Part shown: positions 16,504 through 25,164 of the stretch, piece by piece
How positions within the stretch are numbered: the first letter of the stretch is position 1
Layout of the letters: each line of letters starts with the position of its first letter
DNA from: Lachnospiraceae bacterium
Lineage (GTDB): Bacteria > Bacillota > Clostridia > Lachnospirales > Lachnospiraceae
Length of the DNA: 64,000 bases
Assembly (NCBI GenBank): GCA_910575075.1
Contig: CAJTCY010000001.1
Span: 82,702-146,701 of the forward strand
Direction: 5' to 3'
Program-made: the position numbers and the translations under genes
Notes under the pieces: generated by a model
Seen by the model: the letters and a program-made list of their open reading frames with translations, nothing else
Database searches by the model: none
Told to the model about the DNA's origin: nothing

Positions 16504-17247
16504 ATGAATACTAACGGAATAGGAAATTCATATGCAGCGCAGGAAGCTGCGGCTCAGACTGCTGCGGCAAATGATAAGACAAAATCTACGGGGAAAACGA
16601 ACAGGACTTTTGGACAGAAAGAGATTGGAAAGCCTCAGTTAAGTGAAAAAGCTCAGAAATATTATGAGAAGCTGAAGAAAAAATATGCAAATATGGAATT
16701 TATCCTGGTCAGTGCGGATATGAAGGAAGAAGCAGAAGCCAATATTGGAAAGTATGCCAGCAATAAGAATCTGATTGTTCTGATTGATGATGAGAAGATA
16801 GAAAAAATGGCAGAAGATGAAGCATACCGCAAGAAATATGAGGGTATACTGGATAATGCGACCAATAAGTTTGCGCAGATGAAGACAAGTTTAGGTAAAA
16901 ATGCAGACAGCGTGAAGGCTTACGGCATGAAATTTGATGACCACGGCAATGCTTCTTTCTTTGCCGTTATTGATAAATCTCTGGCAGCTCAGAGAGAACG
17001 GCTCGAGAATCGGCGGGAGCAAAAGGCAGAGGATAAGAAAGCAGCAGAAAAGAAGGCAGCAGCAAAGGAAAAGCAGGAAAAACTGCAGGAGTGGCAGAGC
17101 AGGCCGGACGATATGGTGACAGTAGAGGCTTCCTCCTGGGATGAATTGCTGCAAAAGATTAATGAGACGGTGACCATGGGGCGTAGCGATATGGTGCAGA
17201 CTCCGGCAGAGGCTATGGTAGGGCAGCAGTTTGATTATACAATATGA
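16504..17247 (+). CDS. DUF6033 family protein
   Basis: 247 residues. The N-terminus is alanine/glutamine-rich and disordered-looking; a core with MEFILVSADMKEEAEANIGK and LIVLIDDEKIEKMA follows; residues about 170-205 are a highly charged Ala/Lys/Glu helix. No signal peptide or membrane segment. I recognise it as DUF6033, whose function is unknown. GGAGG at 16491-16495 suits the ATG at 16504 (8-base spacing) better than the ATG at 16498. It precedes the DUF3877 gene, suggesting a pair. Confidence 0.7.
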   Translation: MNTNGIGNSYAAQEAAAQTAAANDKTKSTGKTNRTFGQKEIGKPQLSEKAQKYYEKLKKKYANMEFILVSADMKEEAEANIGKYASNKNLIVLIDDEKIEKMAEDEAYRKKYEGILDNATNKFAQMKTSLGKNADSVKAYGMKFDDHGNASFFAVIDKSLAAQRERLENRREQKAEDKKAAEKKAAAKEKQEKLQEWQSRPDDMVTVEASSWDELLQKINETVTMGRSDMVQTPAEAMVGQQFDYTI

Positions 17248-17336
17248 TTACCTATGGTTAGACATAACTTGAAAGGAACTGCAGAATGGTATCATTGAGG
17301 GGCTATAACATATAAGACAGTGGAAGGAGAGCAGAG

Positions 17337-17885
17337 ATGAACCCATCCATAGACTGGCATGCATTGGAAAAAAATATATGCGATACCTTAAAAGAATGGG
17401 AATTAAAGATCGGTTACAGTAAGGAACCGGTAGAACTGTACTATCCGGCTGAGAGTCTTATTTCGTTACTGGCTCTGCCCAAAGAACAGGAAGACAAACT
17501 GGAAGAGGCATTGATATTTTTTTCTCAGAAAGCAAGAGAGCATTTAGGAGAAGTACGGATTACCCGTAACAGAGGAAGATACTGCATCCGTATTCCAGAA
17601 ATTGGATGCAGGTATGTCAGAGACCATATAACTGCAAGTCCGTTTTTAATAAAATTTTTGGAAGTGATTCATCAGCCTTGCAGCAGTCTGGCGTCCGTGG
17701 AGCAGGTGTTTCTGCAATTTTCCAATCAAGTGATGAAACACAAAGAAGCTGAAGCATACGTTTTCTTTTTTCAGGATGCTGGAATTGATGAATATGTATA
17801 TTATGTGGAAGAAGATGAGTTTGGACTGCAGTATCATCGGTTTACAAGAGCGGATTATCAAAATCTTTATGGAAAACTTCCATGA
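17337..17885 (+). CDS. DUF3877 family protein
   Basis: 182 residues, cytosolic, acidic. Resembles DUF3877 proteins of Lachnospiraceae, of unknown function: a start of the form WHALEKNICDTLKEWELKIG, a central RGRYCIRIPEIGCRYVRDH and a C-terminus ending in YHRFTRADYQNLYG. GGAGAGCAGAG precedes the ATG. A convergent terminator follows at 17920-17953. Confidence 0.7.
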   Translation: MNPSIDWHALEKNICDTLKEWELKIGYSKEPVELYYPAESLISLLALPKEQEDKLEEALIFFSQKAREHLGEVRITRNRGRYCIRIPEIGCRYVRDHITASPFLIKFLEVIHQPCSSLASVEQVFLQFSNQVMKHKEAEAYVFFFQDAGIDEYVYYVEEDEFGLQYHRFTRADYQNLYGKLP

Positions 17886-17919
17886 CAGGTATCGCAATAA
17901 AATGTTTGTATGCAACATA

Positions 17920-17953
17920 AGCCAAAGACCAATGAGTATTCTGGTCTTTGGCT
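17920..17953. terminator. Bidirectional terminator between convergent genes
   Basis: AGCCAAAGACCA and TGGTCTTTGGCT form a perfect 12-bp stem with a 10-base loop, between the DUF3877 gene and the convergent small gene at 17971. Confidence 0.75.
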
Positions 17954-17970
17954 GTTGTCATTTATGTGTG

Positions 17971-18216
17971 TCAGGAATGTTTGTTTTTTCCCTGATCCTT
18001 GTTCAGCATATCAACTTCAAGTGGACTGGGATTCGTAAAAGCGCTTTGAGGCAGAAAGTTATATACATCCAGATAAGAATCAAGTTCTGCACTGTCCTGC
18101 GGGGGCCTGGGAACAGCTCCGGTGCAGTCTGTGACGGAACTAGCCTTTAAATAGTCGTAATTATCTGTTAAATTTGGCACTGGATGGGTGTCTTTTTTTG
18201 TATTTTCACTGTTCAT
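17971..18216 (-). CDS. Small acidic hypothetical protein
   Basis: 81 residues, not recognised. Hydrophilic, rich in Asp, Asn, Pro and Ser, with no membrane segment and probably largely unstructured. The start is well supported by CAGGAGG 7 bases before the ATG. It is divergent from metF and convergent with DUF3877. Expression is supported only by the strong ribosome site. Confidence 0.5.
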   Translation of the reverse strand: MNSENTKKDTHPVPNLTDNYDYLKASSVTDCTGAVPRPPQDSAELDSYLDVYNFLPQSAFTNPSPLEVDMLNKDQGKNKHS

Positions 18217-18298
18217 AAGTTACCTCCTGAAATAAAGTTTGATTATAGTATCTGGTTTTTATGGCAATCTATACATAAAAAGATTTGTCAGCCTGTAT

Positions 18299-18327
18299 TT
18301 GACTTTTAGAGTGTAAATCATTATAAT
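18299..18327 (+). promoter_or_regulatory. Promoter of the metF operon
   Basis: TTGACT at 18299-18304, 17-base spacer, perfect TATAAT at 18322-18327, about 60 bases before metF. The leader is too short for a SAM riboswitch and shows none. Confidence 0.75.
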
Positions 18328-18389
18328 GATTGAAAGTGTTAAAGCATTATCATTTTTTGAATTTTATTGACTTAGAGAAAGAGGAATAT

Positions 18390-19262
18390 ATGAAAATATC
18401 AGAATTATTAGAGACAAAAGAAGTAACCATAAGCTGTGAATTATTTCCGCCCAAAAAGGGTTCAGAGCTTAAGAAGGCACATGAAGTAGTGAGAGAAACA
18501 GCGGTGTTAAAGCCAGCATATATCAGTGTTACGTATGGGGCCAGCGGCGGCATTAGTGAACATACAGTGGATATGGCAAATGAGGTGCAGAATGTGAATG
18601 GCGTGACAGCATTGGCACATCTGACCTGCGCATCCTCCGGAAAGGAAAAGATTCATCAGGTACTGAAAGAGTTAAAAGAGAAAAAAATTGAAAATATTCT
18701 TGCGCTTCGGGGAGACATTCCAGAAGACCTTGATTTTCCTTTGCCTGATCAGTATCACCATGCCAGTGAGCTGATTCAGGAAATCAGGGAATTTGGGTAT
18801 TTTTGCATTGGCGGGGCCTGTTATCCAGAGGGACATCCAGAAGCAGAATCCATTGACGCAGACCTTGATCATCTCAAACGGAAGGTGGAGGCAGGCTGCG
18901 AATTTCTCACTACTCAAATGTTTTTTGATAACAATATTCTGTATAATTTTTTATACAGGGCTTTGAAAAAGAATATTCAGGTACCGGTGATTGCAGGGAT
19001 TATGCCAGTGACAAACGTAAATCAAATCAGAAGGATCACAGCGTTGTCAGGAACCATTCTGCCCCAGCGTTTTCGTGCTATTGTAGAACGGTTTGCAGAT
19101 AAACCAGCAGCTTTGAAACAGGCAGGAATTGCTTATGCCACAGACCAGATTATTGATTTGATTGCAAATGGTGTGAATCATGTGCATATCTATACCATGA
19201 ACAAGCCAGATGTGGCAGGAGCTATTTTAGGAAATCTCTCTGAAATTTATCAGGCAGAATAA
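18390..19262 (+). CDS. metF: 5,10-methylenetetrahydrofolate reductase
   Basis: 290 residues, the standard bacterial length. Reduces 5,10-methylene- to 5-methyltetrahydrofolate with FAD, providing the methyl donor for MetH. Visible features: SCELFPPKKGSE near 11-22, the LTCAS element, LALRGDIPED and the late ALKQAGIAYATDQI helix. The ATG at 18390 is preceded by AGAGGAAT. First gene of metF, MetH-activation domain, metH. Confidence 0.95.
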   Translation: MKISELLETKEVTISCELFPPKKGSELKKAHEVVRETAVLKPAYISVTYGASGGISEHTVDMANEVQNVNGVTALAHLTCASSGKEKIHQVLKELKEKKIENILALRGDIPEDLDFPLPDQYHHASELIQEIREFGYFCIGGACYPEGHPEAESIDADLDHLKRKVEAGCEFLTTQMFFDNNILYNFLYRALKKNIQVPVIAGIMPVTNVNQIRRITALSGTILPQRFRAIVERFADKPAALKQAGIAYATDQIIDLIANGVNHVHIYTMNKPDVAGAILGNLSEIYQAE

Positions 19263-19281
19263 CAGGAAAGTGCGGCTTTGT

Positions 19282-19938
19282 ATGAGAGCAGACAGAAAAG
19301 AAACATTGCGGTATTTGGGGTACGGTGGACAGGAAATGGAACCGCAGCTTGCTCAAATGATAGAAGAGACGGCTGTGGAACTGGAAAAGGGCAGCAGCCC
19401 TAAGAGTATTTATCAGGAATATGCATGCCAGGTTTTGGGCGATAAAATAAAGATTGGGGAACTGACGGTTCAGAGCCATCATCTTGCGGTAAATCTGAAA
19501 GGATGCGAGCAGGCAGTACTGCTGGCAGCCACCATAGGAAGGAAAGCGGATCTTATGATCCGCAAATATTCCGTATGTAATATGGCAAAGGCTGCAGTGG
19601 TGCAGGCGGCAGGCGCCGCGTGTATAGAGAATTATGTGGATGAAGTGGAAGAGGAAATACGGAAGAATGCCAGAGAACGCGGCTTATATCTGCGCCCAAG
19701 ATTCAGCCCAGGATATGGTGATTTTGCACTGGAGTGCCAGAGAGATATTTTTCAGATGTTAGAATGCAGTAAGAGAATTGGTGTTACGTTGACAGAGGGG
19801 AATCTGATGATGCCTTCAAAATCTGTGACTGCAGTGATAGGACTTACCACCAGAGAGAGGGAATCCTGCCAAATGGAGAAATGCAGTCTCTGCGCTAAGA
19901 CAGATTGTGAATTCCGACAGGAAGGAGAGGATTTATGA
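19282..19938 (+). CDS. Stand-alone methionine synthase reactivation domain
   Basis: 218 residues homologous to the C-terminal AdoMet-binding activation domain of MetH, here encoded separately. RPRFSPGYGDF near 143-153 corresponds to the AdoMet-binding RxxxGY motif. It supports reductive remethylation of inactive cob(II)alamin. The end has a CSLCAKTDC cysteine cluster. The start is uncertain between GTG 19270 and ATG 19282. Its stop overlaps the metH start by 4 bases, indicating coupling. Confidence 0.88.
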   Translation: MRADRKETLRYLGYGGQEMEPQLAQMIEETAVELEKGSSPKSIYQEYACQVLGDKIKIGELTVQSHHLAVNLKGCEQAVLLAATIGRKADLMIRKYSVCNMAKAAVVQAAGAACIENYVDEVEEEIRKNARERGLYLRPRFSPGYGDFALECQRDIFQMLECSKRIGVTLTEGNLMMPSKSVTAVIGLTTRERESCQMEKCSLCAKTDCEFRQEGEDL

Positions 19939-22319
19939 GTTTTAAAGAGCGTCTGGGAAGAGAATTATTGTTTTTTGATGGTGCCATGGGCACCATGCTG
20001 CAAGAGCGAGGGTTAAAGTCCGGGGAATTACCGGAAATCTGGAATGTAGACCGGGAAGGTGTGATTTTAGATATCCACAAGCAGTATCTGGAGGCAGGCT
20101 GTAATATTATAAAAGCGAACACTTTTGGAGCAAATCCCTTTAAAATGAAAGGGACAGGCTATACTTGTGAACAATTGACTAAGAAGGGAATTGAAATTGC
20201 CAAACGCGCCATTGCAGAATCTGGCAGGAGAGCATATGCCGCTCTGGATATTGGATCACTGGGGAAACTGCTGGAACCTTTGGGAGATTTATCTTTTGAA
20301 GAAGCTTATGAGGCATTTTGCGCTATGTGTGTGGCAGGGGAAGAAGCAGGTGCAGATCTGTGCCTCATTGAAACGATGAACGATACCTATGAGATCAAGG
20401 CGGCAGTGCTTGCTGCAAAGGAGCACACAAATCTTCCGATTGTGGTAACGATGGTATTTGATGAAAACGGCAAACTTCTGACAGGGGCGGATATGGAAGC
20501 GGCTGTGGCGATGCTGGAAGGGCTTAGGGTGGACGCTTTGGGGCTGAACTGTGGATTTGGACCGGATATCATGCAGGGCTTTCTGCCAAAGCTCAGAGAA
20601 ATTACATCCATTCCGATCGTGATAAATCCCAATGCAGGCCTTCCAGTGGTGGTGGATGGCAAGACCTGCTTTCATGTGGGACCAAAAGAGTTTGCTGATA
20701 TTATGAAAAAAATTGCCCAGGAAGGTGTTTCCGTGATGGGAGGATGCTGCGGCACTACCCCAGCACACCTGCGTGCTCTGGTGGAAGCATGCAGAGAGAT
20801 TCCGCCTATGGCATTGACAGAAAAGAATCGGTCTGTAGTATCGTCCTATACGCATGCAGTGGAATTAGGAAGTCATCCTAAGATTATAGGGGAGCGGATC
20901 AATCCTACCGGAAAATCACGGTTTAAACAGGCCTTGCGGGACAATGACCTGGAATATATTTATAAAGAAGCTCTGGCGCAGCAGGACAGGGGGGCACATA
21001 TTCTGGATGTAAATGTGGGGCTTCCAGAGATAGATGAAGTGCAGATGATGCGTTCTGTGGTGACAGGATTACAGGGCATTACTGATCTGCCTCTGCAGAT
21101 TGACACTTCCGATCCAGTGGCTATGGAGACAGCAATGCGCCTTTACAATGGCAAACCTCTGATCAACTCTGTCAACGGCAAACAAGAATCTATGGATACG
21201 GTATTTCCATTGGCGGCAAGATATGGCGGCATGATAGTGTGCCTGACATTGGATGAACATGGAATTCCAGAGACGGCAGAAGGAAGAATTAAAATAGCAG
21301 AAAAAATTATCCAGGAAGCAGCAAAATATGGGATCTCGAAAAAAGATCTTCTGATAGATACACTGACCATGACGATCAGCACTGGGCAGGAGAATGCCCG
21401 CATTACCCTGGAAGCGTTGCATTATGTCCGGCATGTGCTGGGAGTTCATACTACATTGGGCGTATCTAACATTTCTTTTGGGCTTCCGCAGAGAGAGCGT
21501 GTCAACACGGCATTTTTCACGATTGCACTGGCGCAGGGACTGAGTGCAGGAATCATTAACCCTAACAGTGAAGCGATGATGGCAGCATACCATGCCTGCT
21601 GCGCCTTGAATGGAAGTGACAGCCAATGCCAGGATTATATTGCCCTGTATTCCCAGCAAGGGGAAACGGCTAAAACAGCTTCCTCTAAAAGCGGTGATAT
21701 CAGCCTCTTTGACGCAGTAGTCCGGGGACTGGCGGAAAGTGCTCATCAGGCGGCAGAAAAAGAGCTGGAAACCAGAAAACCTCTGGAAGTTATTGATGAA
21801 GAGCTTATCCCGGCATTAGATAAAGTTGGACAGGGGTTTGAGAATCAGACGGTATTTCTGCCTCAGCTTTTGATGAGCGCCGATGCAGCAAAAGCAGGAT
21901 TTGACGCCATTAAGGAGCACTTACAGGCAGAAGGGGCCAGTTCCGAGTCAAAAGGCAGCATCGTGATTGCCACTGTAAAAGGTGATATCCATGATATTGG
22001 AAAAAATATTGTAAAAGTGCTGTTAGAAAATTATGGGTTTCATGTCATTGATCTGGGGAAGGATGTAGACCCGGAACTGGTGGTGCAAGCTGCCAGGGAG
22101 CATCAGGTAAAACTGGTAGGATTAAGCGCTCTCATGACCACTACGGTAGCAAATATGGAAGTTACAATTAAAATGCTCAAAGAAGAGCTTCCAGACTGTA
22201 AAGTGATGGTGGGAGGCGCAGTGCTTACCCAGACTTATGCAGATATGATCGGGGCAGATTTTTATTCTAAAGATGCCATGGGGTCCGTACGATATGCCAA
22301 TGAATTGTTTCAGGCATAA
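19935..22319 (+). CDS. metH: Cobalamin-dependent methionine synthase lacking the activation domain
   Basis: 794 residues. In order: homocysteine-binding barrel (1-about 290, zinc-cysteine motif GGCCGTTP near 270), pterin/methyltetrahydrofolate barrel (about 310-560, IGERINPTGK), cobalamin cap (about 580-670) and B12-binding domain with DIHDIGKNIV near 684-693, whose His is the lower cobalt ligand. The fourth domain of E. coli MetH is absent and supplied by the upstream gene. Makes methionine from homocysteine using the methyl group made by MetF. Confidence 0.95.
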   Translation: MSFKERLGRELLFFDGAMGTMLQERGLKSGELPEIWNVDREGVILDIHKQYLEAGCNIIKANTFGANPFKMKGTGYTCEQLTKKGIEIAKRAIAESGRRAYAALDIGSLGKLLEPLGDLSFEEAYEAFCAMCVAGEEAGADLCLIETMNDTYEIKAAVLAAKEHTNLPIVVTMVFDENGKLLTGADMEAAVAMLEGLRVDALGLNCGFGPDIMQGFLPKLREITSIPIVINPNAGLPVVVDGKTCFHVGPKEFADIMKKIAQEGVSVMGGCCGTTPAHLRALVEACREIPPMALTEKNRSVVSSYTHAVELGSHPKIIGERINPTGKSRFKQALRDNDLEYIYKEALAQQDRGAHILDVNVGLPEIDEVQMMRSVVTGLQGITDLPLQIDTSDPVAMETAMRLYNGKPLINSVNGKQESMDTVFPLAARYGGMIVCLTLDEHGIPETAEGRIKIAEKIIQEAAKYGISKKDLLIDTLTMTISTGQENARITLEALHYVRHVLGVHTTLGVSNISFGLPQRERVNTAFFTIALAQGLSAGIINPNSEAMMAAYHACCALNGSDSQCQDYIALYSQQGETAKTASSKSGDISLFDAVVRGLAESAHQAAEKELETRKPLEVIDEELIPALDKVGQGFENQTVFLPQLLMSADAAKAGFDAIKEHLQAEGASSESKGSIVIATVKGDIHDIGKNIVKVLLENYGFHVIDLGKDVDPELVVQAAREHQVKLVGLSALMTTTVANMEVTIKMLKEELPDCKVMVGGAVLTQTYADMIGADFYSKDAMGSVRYANELFQA

Positions 22320-22526
22320 AGGGTATGTCGTTCAATAAGTGACGGACTGTTTATGGAATTATGATTCCAGCGGTTAAATATGTAATAGTTAATAACGGAG
22401 TTTGTCAGAACTCTCCAATTCTTTCTGAATATATTAATATTGGGAAACGATTGTGAAAGTGCAGAGCACAGAACAGTTGGTTTTCATATTATACCTTTAC
22501 AGGTAAAAGGAAGGAGTTGGAGAGTT

Positions 22527-23471
22527 TTGCATATTAATTGGATTGTTTTTGTAACAGCGGCAGCATTGTTACTGCTGATTATTATAATCTGCTGCGAGAG
22601 ATACCATCGCCATAAACGCGCCAAATGCAGAGTGAGACAGCGCAGTGATCAGGAAAAAATGCAGGATATCAACCGGGCGTTGGAACCATTTGGGTTTGCC
22701 TATCATTTACGGAAAGATATTTTTTATTCACTGGAACATGCATGGCAGAGAAATTTCGGCTATGGAAAACTTTATGATGAGATGGCGCCTGCTATGAATA
22801 TGATCATTGACAGTGAGCCAATTTATTTTGAATATGACAATAGACGATGGATGATTGAACTGTGGAAAGGACAGTATGGCATTACGACTGGTGCAGAGGT
22901 GGGGATTTACGTGGAACCAGAACGGGGAAGAGAAGAAGATCCGGAAAAAGTCTTTTATCAGTGCGTTTCCCCAGAAGAAGAGCTTCCAATAGGCATGATT
23001 CTTTATAAAAATGGCAGGCAGCTATTTCGCAGGGAAAAAAGGCACTGGTGGCTGACTGGATTTTCTCTGGGAGAATTTTCCTGGCCGGGAGAACTGATGC
23101 TGGAAGTATCCTTGAATTTTCCTGATTTAGAAATGATGGAAGCATTTCTTGACGGCTGCTATCGGGCAGGTTATTGCCAGGAAGACCTTCATATCTGGTA
23201 TAAACGAGTATCTTTTCGGATGTATCAGCCAAAGGCAAAACAGCCTCATAAATATGGAAAGATCTTCAGGCGGTGGATTCAATGGCAGAATTGCCATAAT
23301 TGCAGATTATACCAAAGAGTTACCAAAGATTTTACCAGAACGATTGATAAGCTGGACTATCTCCTGCAGGCATATCCCAGAATATTTGGAATAATCATCA
23401 GAACAGGCAGAATCGCCTGGTGGAAGAAGAAACATGGGACGTACCGCAAAAAAACTGGATCAGGCGTATAA
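22527..23471 (+). CDS. DUF4474 domain protein with N-terminal membrane anchor
   Basis: About 314 residues from a TTG start at 22527 (AAGGAG 10 bases upstream); an upstream in-frame start at 22440 is possible but has no ribosome site. One strong membrane segment (about 5-21) is followed by a basic patch (RYHRHKRAKCR), giving a cytosolic C-terminus. The DUF4474 part starts INRALEPFGFAYHLRKDIFY and includes WMIELWKGQYGITTGAEVGIY. Function unknown. The 3' end overlaps the phosphoesterase gene by 38 bases. Confidence 0.7.
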   Translation: MHINWIVFVTAAALLLLIIIICCERYHRHKRAKCRVRQRSDQEKMQDINRALEPFGFAYHLRKDIFYSLEHAWQRNFGYGKLYDEMAPAMNMIIDSEPIYFEYDNRRWMIELWKGQYGITTGAEVGIYVEPERGREEDPEKVFYQCVSPEEELPIGMILYKNGRQLFRREKRHWWLTGFSLGEFSWPGELMLEVSLNFPDLEMMEAFLDGCYRAGYCQEDLHIWYKRVSFRMYQPKAKQPHKYGKIFRRWIQWQNCHNCRLYQRVTKDFTRTIDKLDYLLQAYPRIFGIIIRTGRIAWWKKKHGTYRKKTGSGV

Positions 23472-24333
23472 AAAAGCTCTCTGCCTGCCTATTGATAGGA
23501 GAAGCCGTATCGTACTGATGAGTGACTGTCATCGGGGAATCGGAAACTGGGGAGACAATTTTCAGCCGAATCAAAATCTGTTTTTTGCGGCGCTGCAGTA
23601 TTACAACCGGAAGAATTTTACGTATATTGAGCTGGGAGATGGAGATGAACTCTGGGAAAATCGAAATCTGGGAGAAATTGTGAGAATACACAGCAATCAG
23701 TTCTGGCTGATGGGTGAATTCTACAAAAGAGGGCGTTTTTATATGCTGTTTGGGAATCATGACAGGAAGAAAGAGTGTGAAAAATACTTTCAATCTAATT
23801 GTCACAGCTATTACTGTGAGACAGAGGCACAGATGAAAAATTTGTTTCCAGAAATGAAGGTACAGGAAGCAATCCGCCTGCAGGAGATTCACAGTGGTGT
23901 TGAGCTGTTGCTGGTGCATGGCCATCAGGGAGATTTCTGGAATGATACGATGTGGAAATTAACCAGATTTCTGGTACGTTACCTCTGGCGTCCCCTGGAG
24001 CTGGCAGGCTGCAATGACCCCACCAGCGCCGCAAAAAATTATACCAGAAAGGAAAAGACAGAGAAGCGGCTGGCAGCGTGGGCAGATAAAAACGAAACGC
24101 TTTTGGTTGCAGGGCATACGCATCGGGCGTCTTTTCCAAAACCCGGAGAAGGATATTATTTCAATGATGGAAGCTGCGTTCATCCCAGGTGTATTACAGC
24201 GCTGGAATTAGAATGCGGAGCGATTTCACTGGTGAAGTGGTGTACCAGAGTTCGGGAGGATAATGTTTTGTATATTGGAAGAGAGGTGCTGGAAGGTCCG
24301 GTGGCATTGGAAGAATATGTCCGAAAAATTTAA
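23434..24333 (+). CDS. Calcineurin-like metallophosphoesterase
   Basis: 299 residues with all five metal-binding motifs in order: SDCHRG (about 30), GDGDELW (about 69), GNHD (about 108), HGHQGD (about 155) and GHTHRA (about 227). Such enzymes hydrolyse phosphomonoesters or diesters with two metal ions; the substrate is unknown. No signal peptide or membrane segment. The 38-base overlap with the DUF4474 gene implies coupling and perhaps joint action at the membrane. Confidence 0.88.
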   Translation: MGRTAKKLDQAYKKALCLPIDRRSRIVLMSDCHRGIGNWGDNFQPNQNLFFAALQYYNRKNFTYIELGDGDELWENRNLGEIVRIHSNQFWLMGEFYKRGRFYMLFGNHDRKKECEKYFQSNCHSYYCETEAQMKNLFPEMKVQEAIRLQEIHSGVELLLVHGHQGDFWNDTMWKLTRFLVRYLWRPLELAGCNDPTSAAKNYTRKEKTEKRLAAWADKNETLLVAGHTHRASFPKPGEGYYFNDGSCVHPRCITALELECGAISLVKWCTRVREDNVLYIGREVLEGPVALEEYVRKI

Positions 24334-24348
24334 AAAAGGTGCAACTTT

Positions 24349-24377
24349 TTGACAGGGATATGCATCTAATATAATAA
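24349..24377 (+). promoter_or_regulatory. Possible promoter of the sigma-like gene
   Basis: TTGACA at 24349-24354, then TATAAT at 24370-24375 (15-base spacer) or TAATAA at 24372-24377 (17-base spacer). Confidence 0.5.
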
Positions 24378-24504
24378 AGAGAACACAAATATAAGAAAAA
24401 ATTAAGAAACTCTGAAAGAAAAAGAAAAGCATATTCTGTTACGCTAAAAATGTAAAAGTTTTCTAACGGTTATGTGATGGGCAGATGGAAGGATGGGTGT
24501 TATT

Positions 24505-25164
24505 ATGAGAATTGGGAAAGAAAATCTGGTGATGCAGCTGCGGCTTCATAATGAGAAGGCTTTGGAATATCTGGTTATGGAACATGGAGAGCGTCTGATT
24601 TCCATTATCCGTAAACACCTGTTTACACTGCCTCATTTACAGCAGGATTGTCTTAATAATACAGTTCAGAAAATTTGGGATTTTACAGAATATTTTCACG
24701 AAGATAATGAGTTTGAGAATTGGATTGGTTCTGTAGCACGTTACTGTTGTCTGGAATTTCTGCGTAATCATCAGGCGGAAGCTACTATTGCCTGGTTGAT
24801 TGAGAAGGAGATAACAGAGGAACAGGAAATGATGACAAGCTGTTTAAAACCAGAAGAACAGCAATTGTTTGCAAAGTTTCAGACAGGAGAAGATTTTTCT
24901 CCAAAATCAGGAGAATCTCAGTCTGAATACCAGAATATGTATGAACTTTTGAATTTGATAGATACCGATATTTTTGAGTATGAGAAAGAACCTCTGACAA
25001 TACAGGAAAAGCAGGAGGTCCTTCAAAGTGTTAAGATCACAAAAAAGGTAAAAAGGAGCAGATTTTCGTTAAAACAATATCTGAAGGCTACAGAGATACC
25101 GTTATCAGAAGAGAGACGCCGTCCTTACTTTCCGCAGAAATTTTTCCTTTATGAGCGTCGGTAA
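24505..25164 (+). pseudogene. ECF-like sigma factor lacking region 4, fused to an anti-sigma-like N-terminus
   Basis: 219 residues. Residues 1-about 95 resemble ECF sigma region 2 (MQLRLHNEKALEYLVMEHGE, then NTVQKIWDFTEYFHEDNEFE and WIGSVARYCCLEFLRNH). After KPEEQQLFAKF the expected region 4 helix-turn-helix is missing; instead comes YELLNLIDTDIFEYEKEPLT with QEKQEVLQSVKITKKVKRSR, the style of the cytosolic N-terminus of anti-sigma factors encoded next to such sigmas. The frame then runs 77 bases into the convergent kinase gene. I infer a deletion joining a sigma and its anti-sigma gene. A working one-domain protein is less likely. Confidence 0.55.

Noticed and set aside
18217-18389. SAM or cobalamin riboswitch ahead of metF
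   Set aside because: The distance from the -10 box to the start codon is only about 60 bases and no conserved box is visible.
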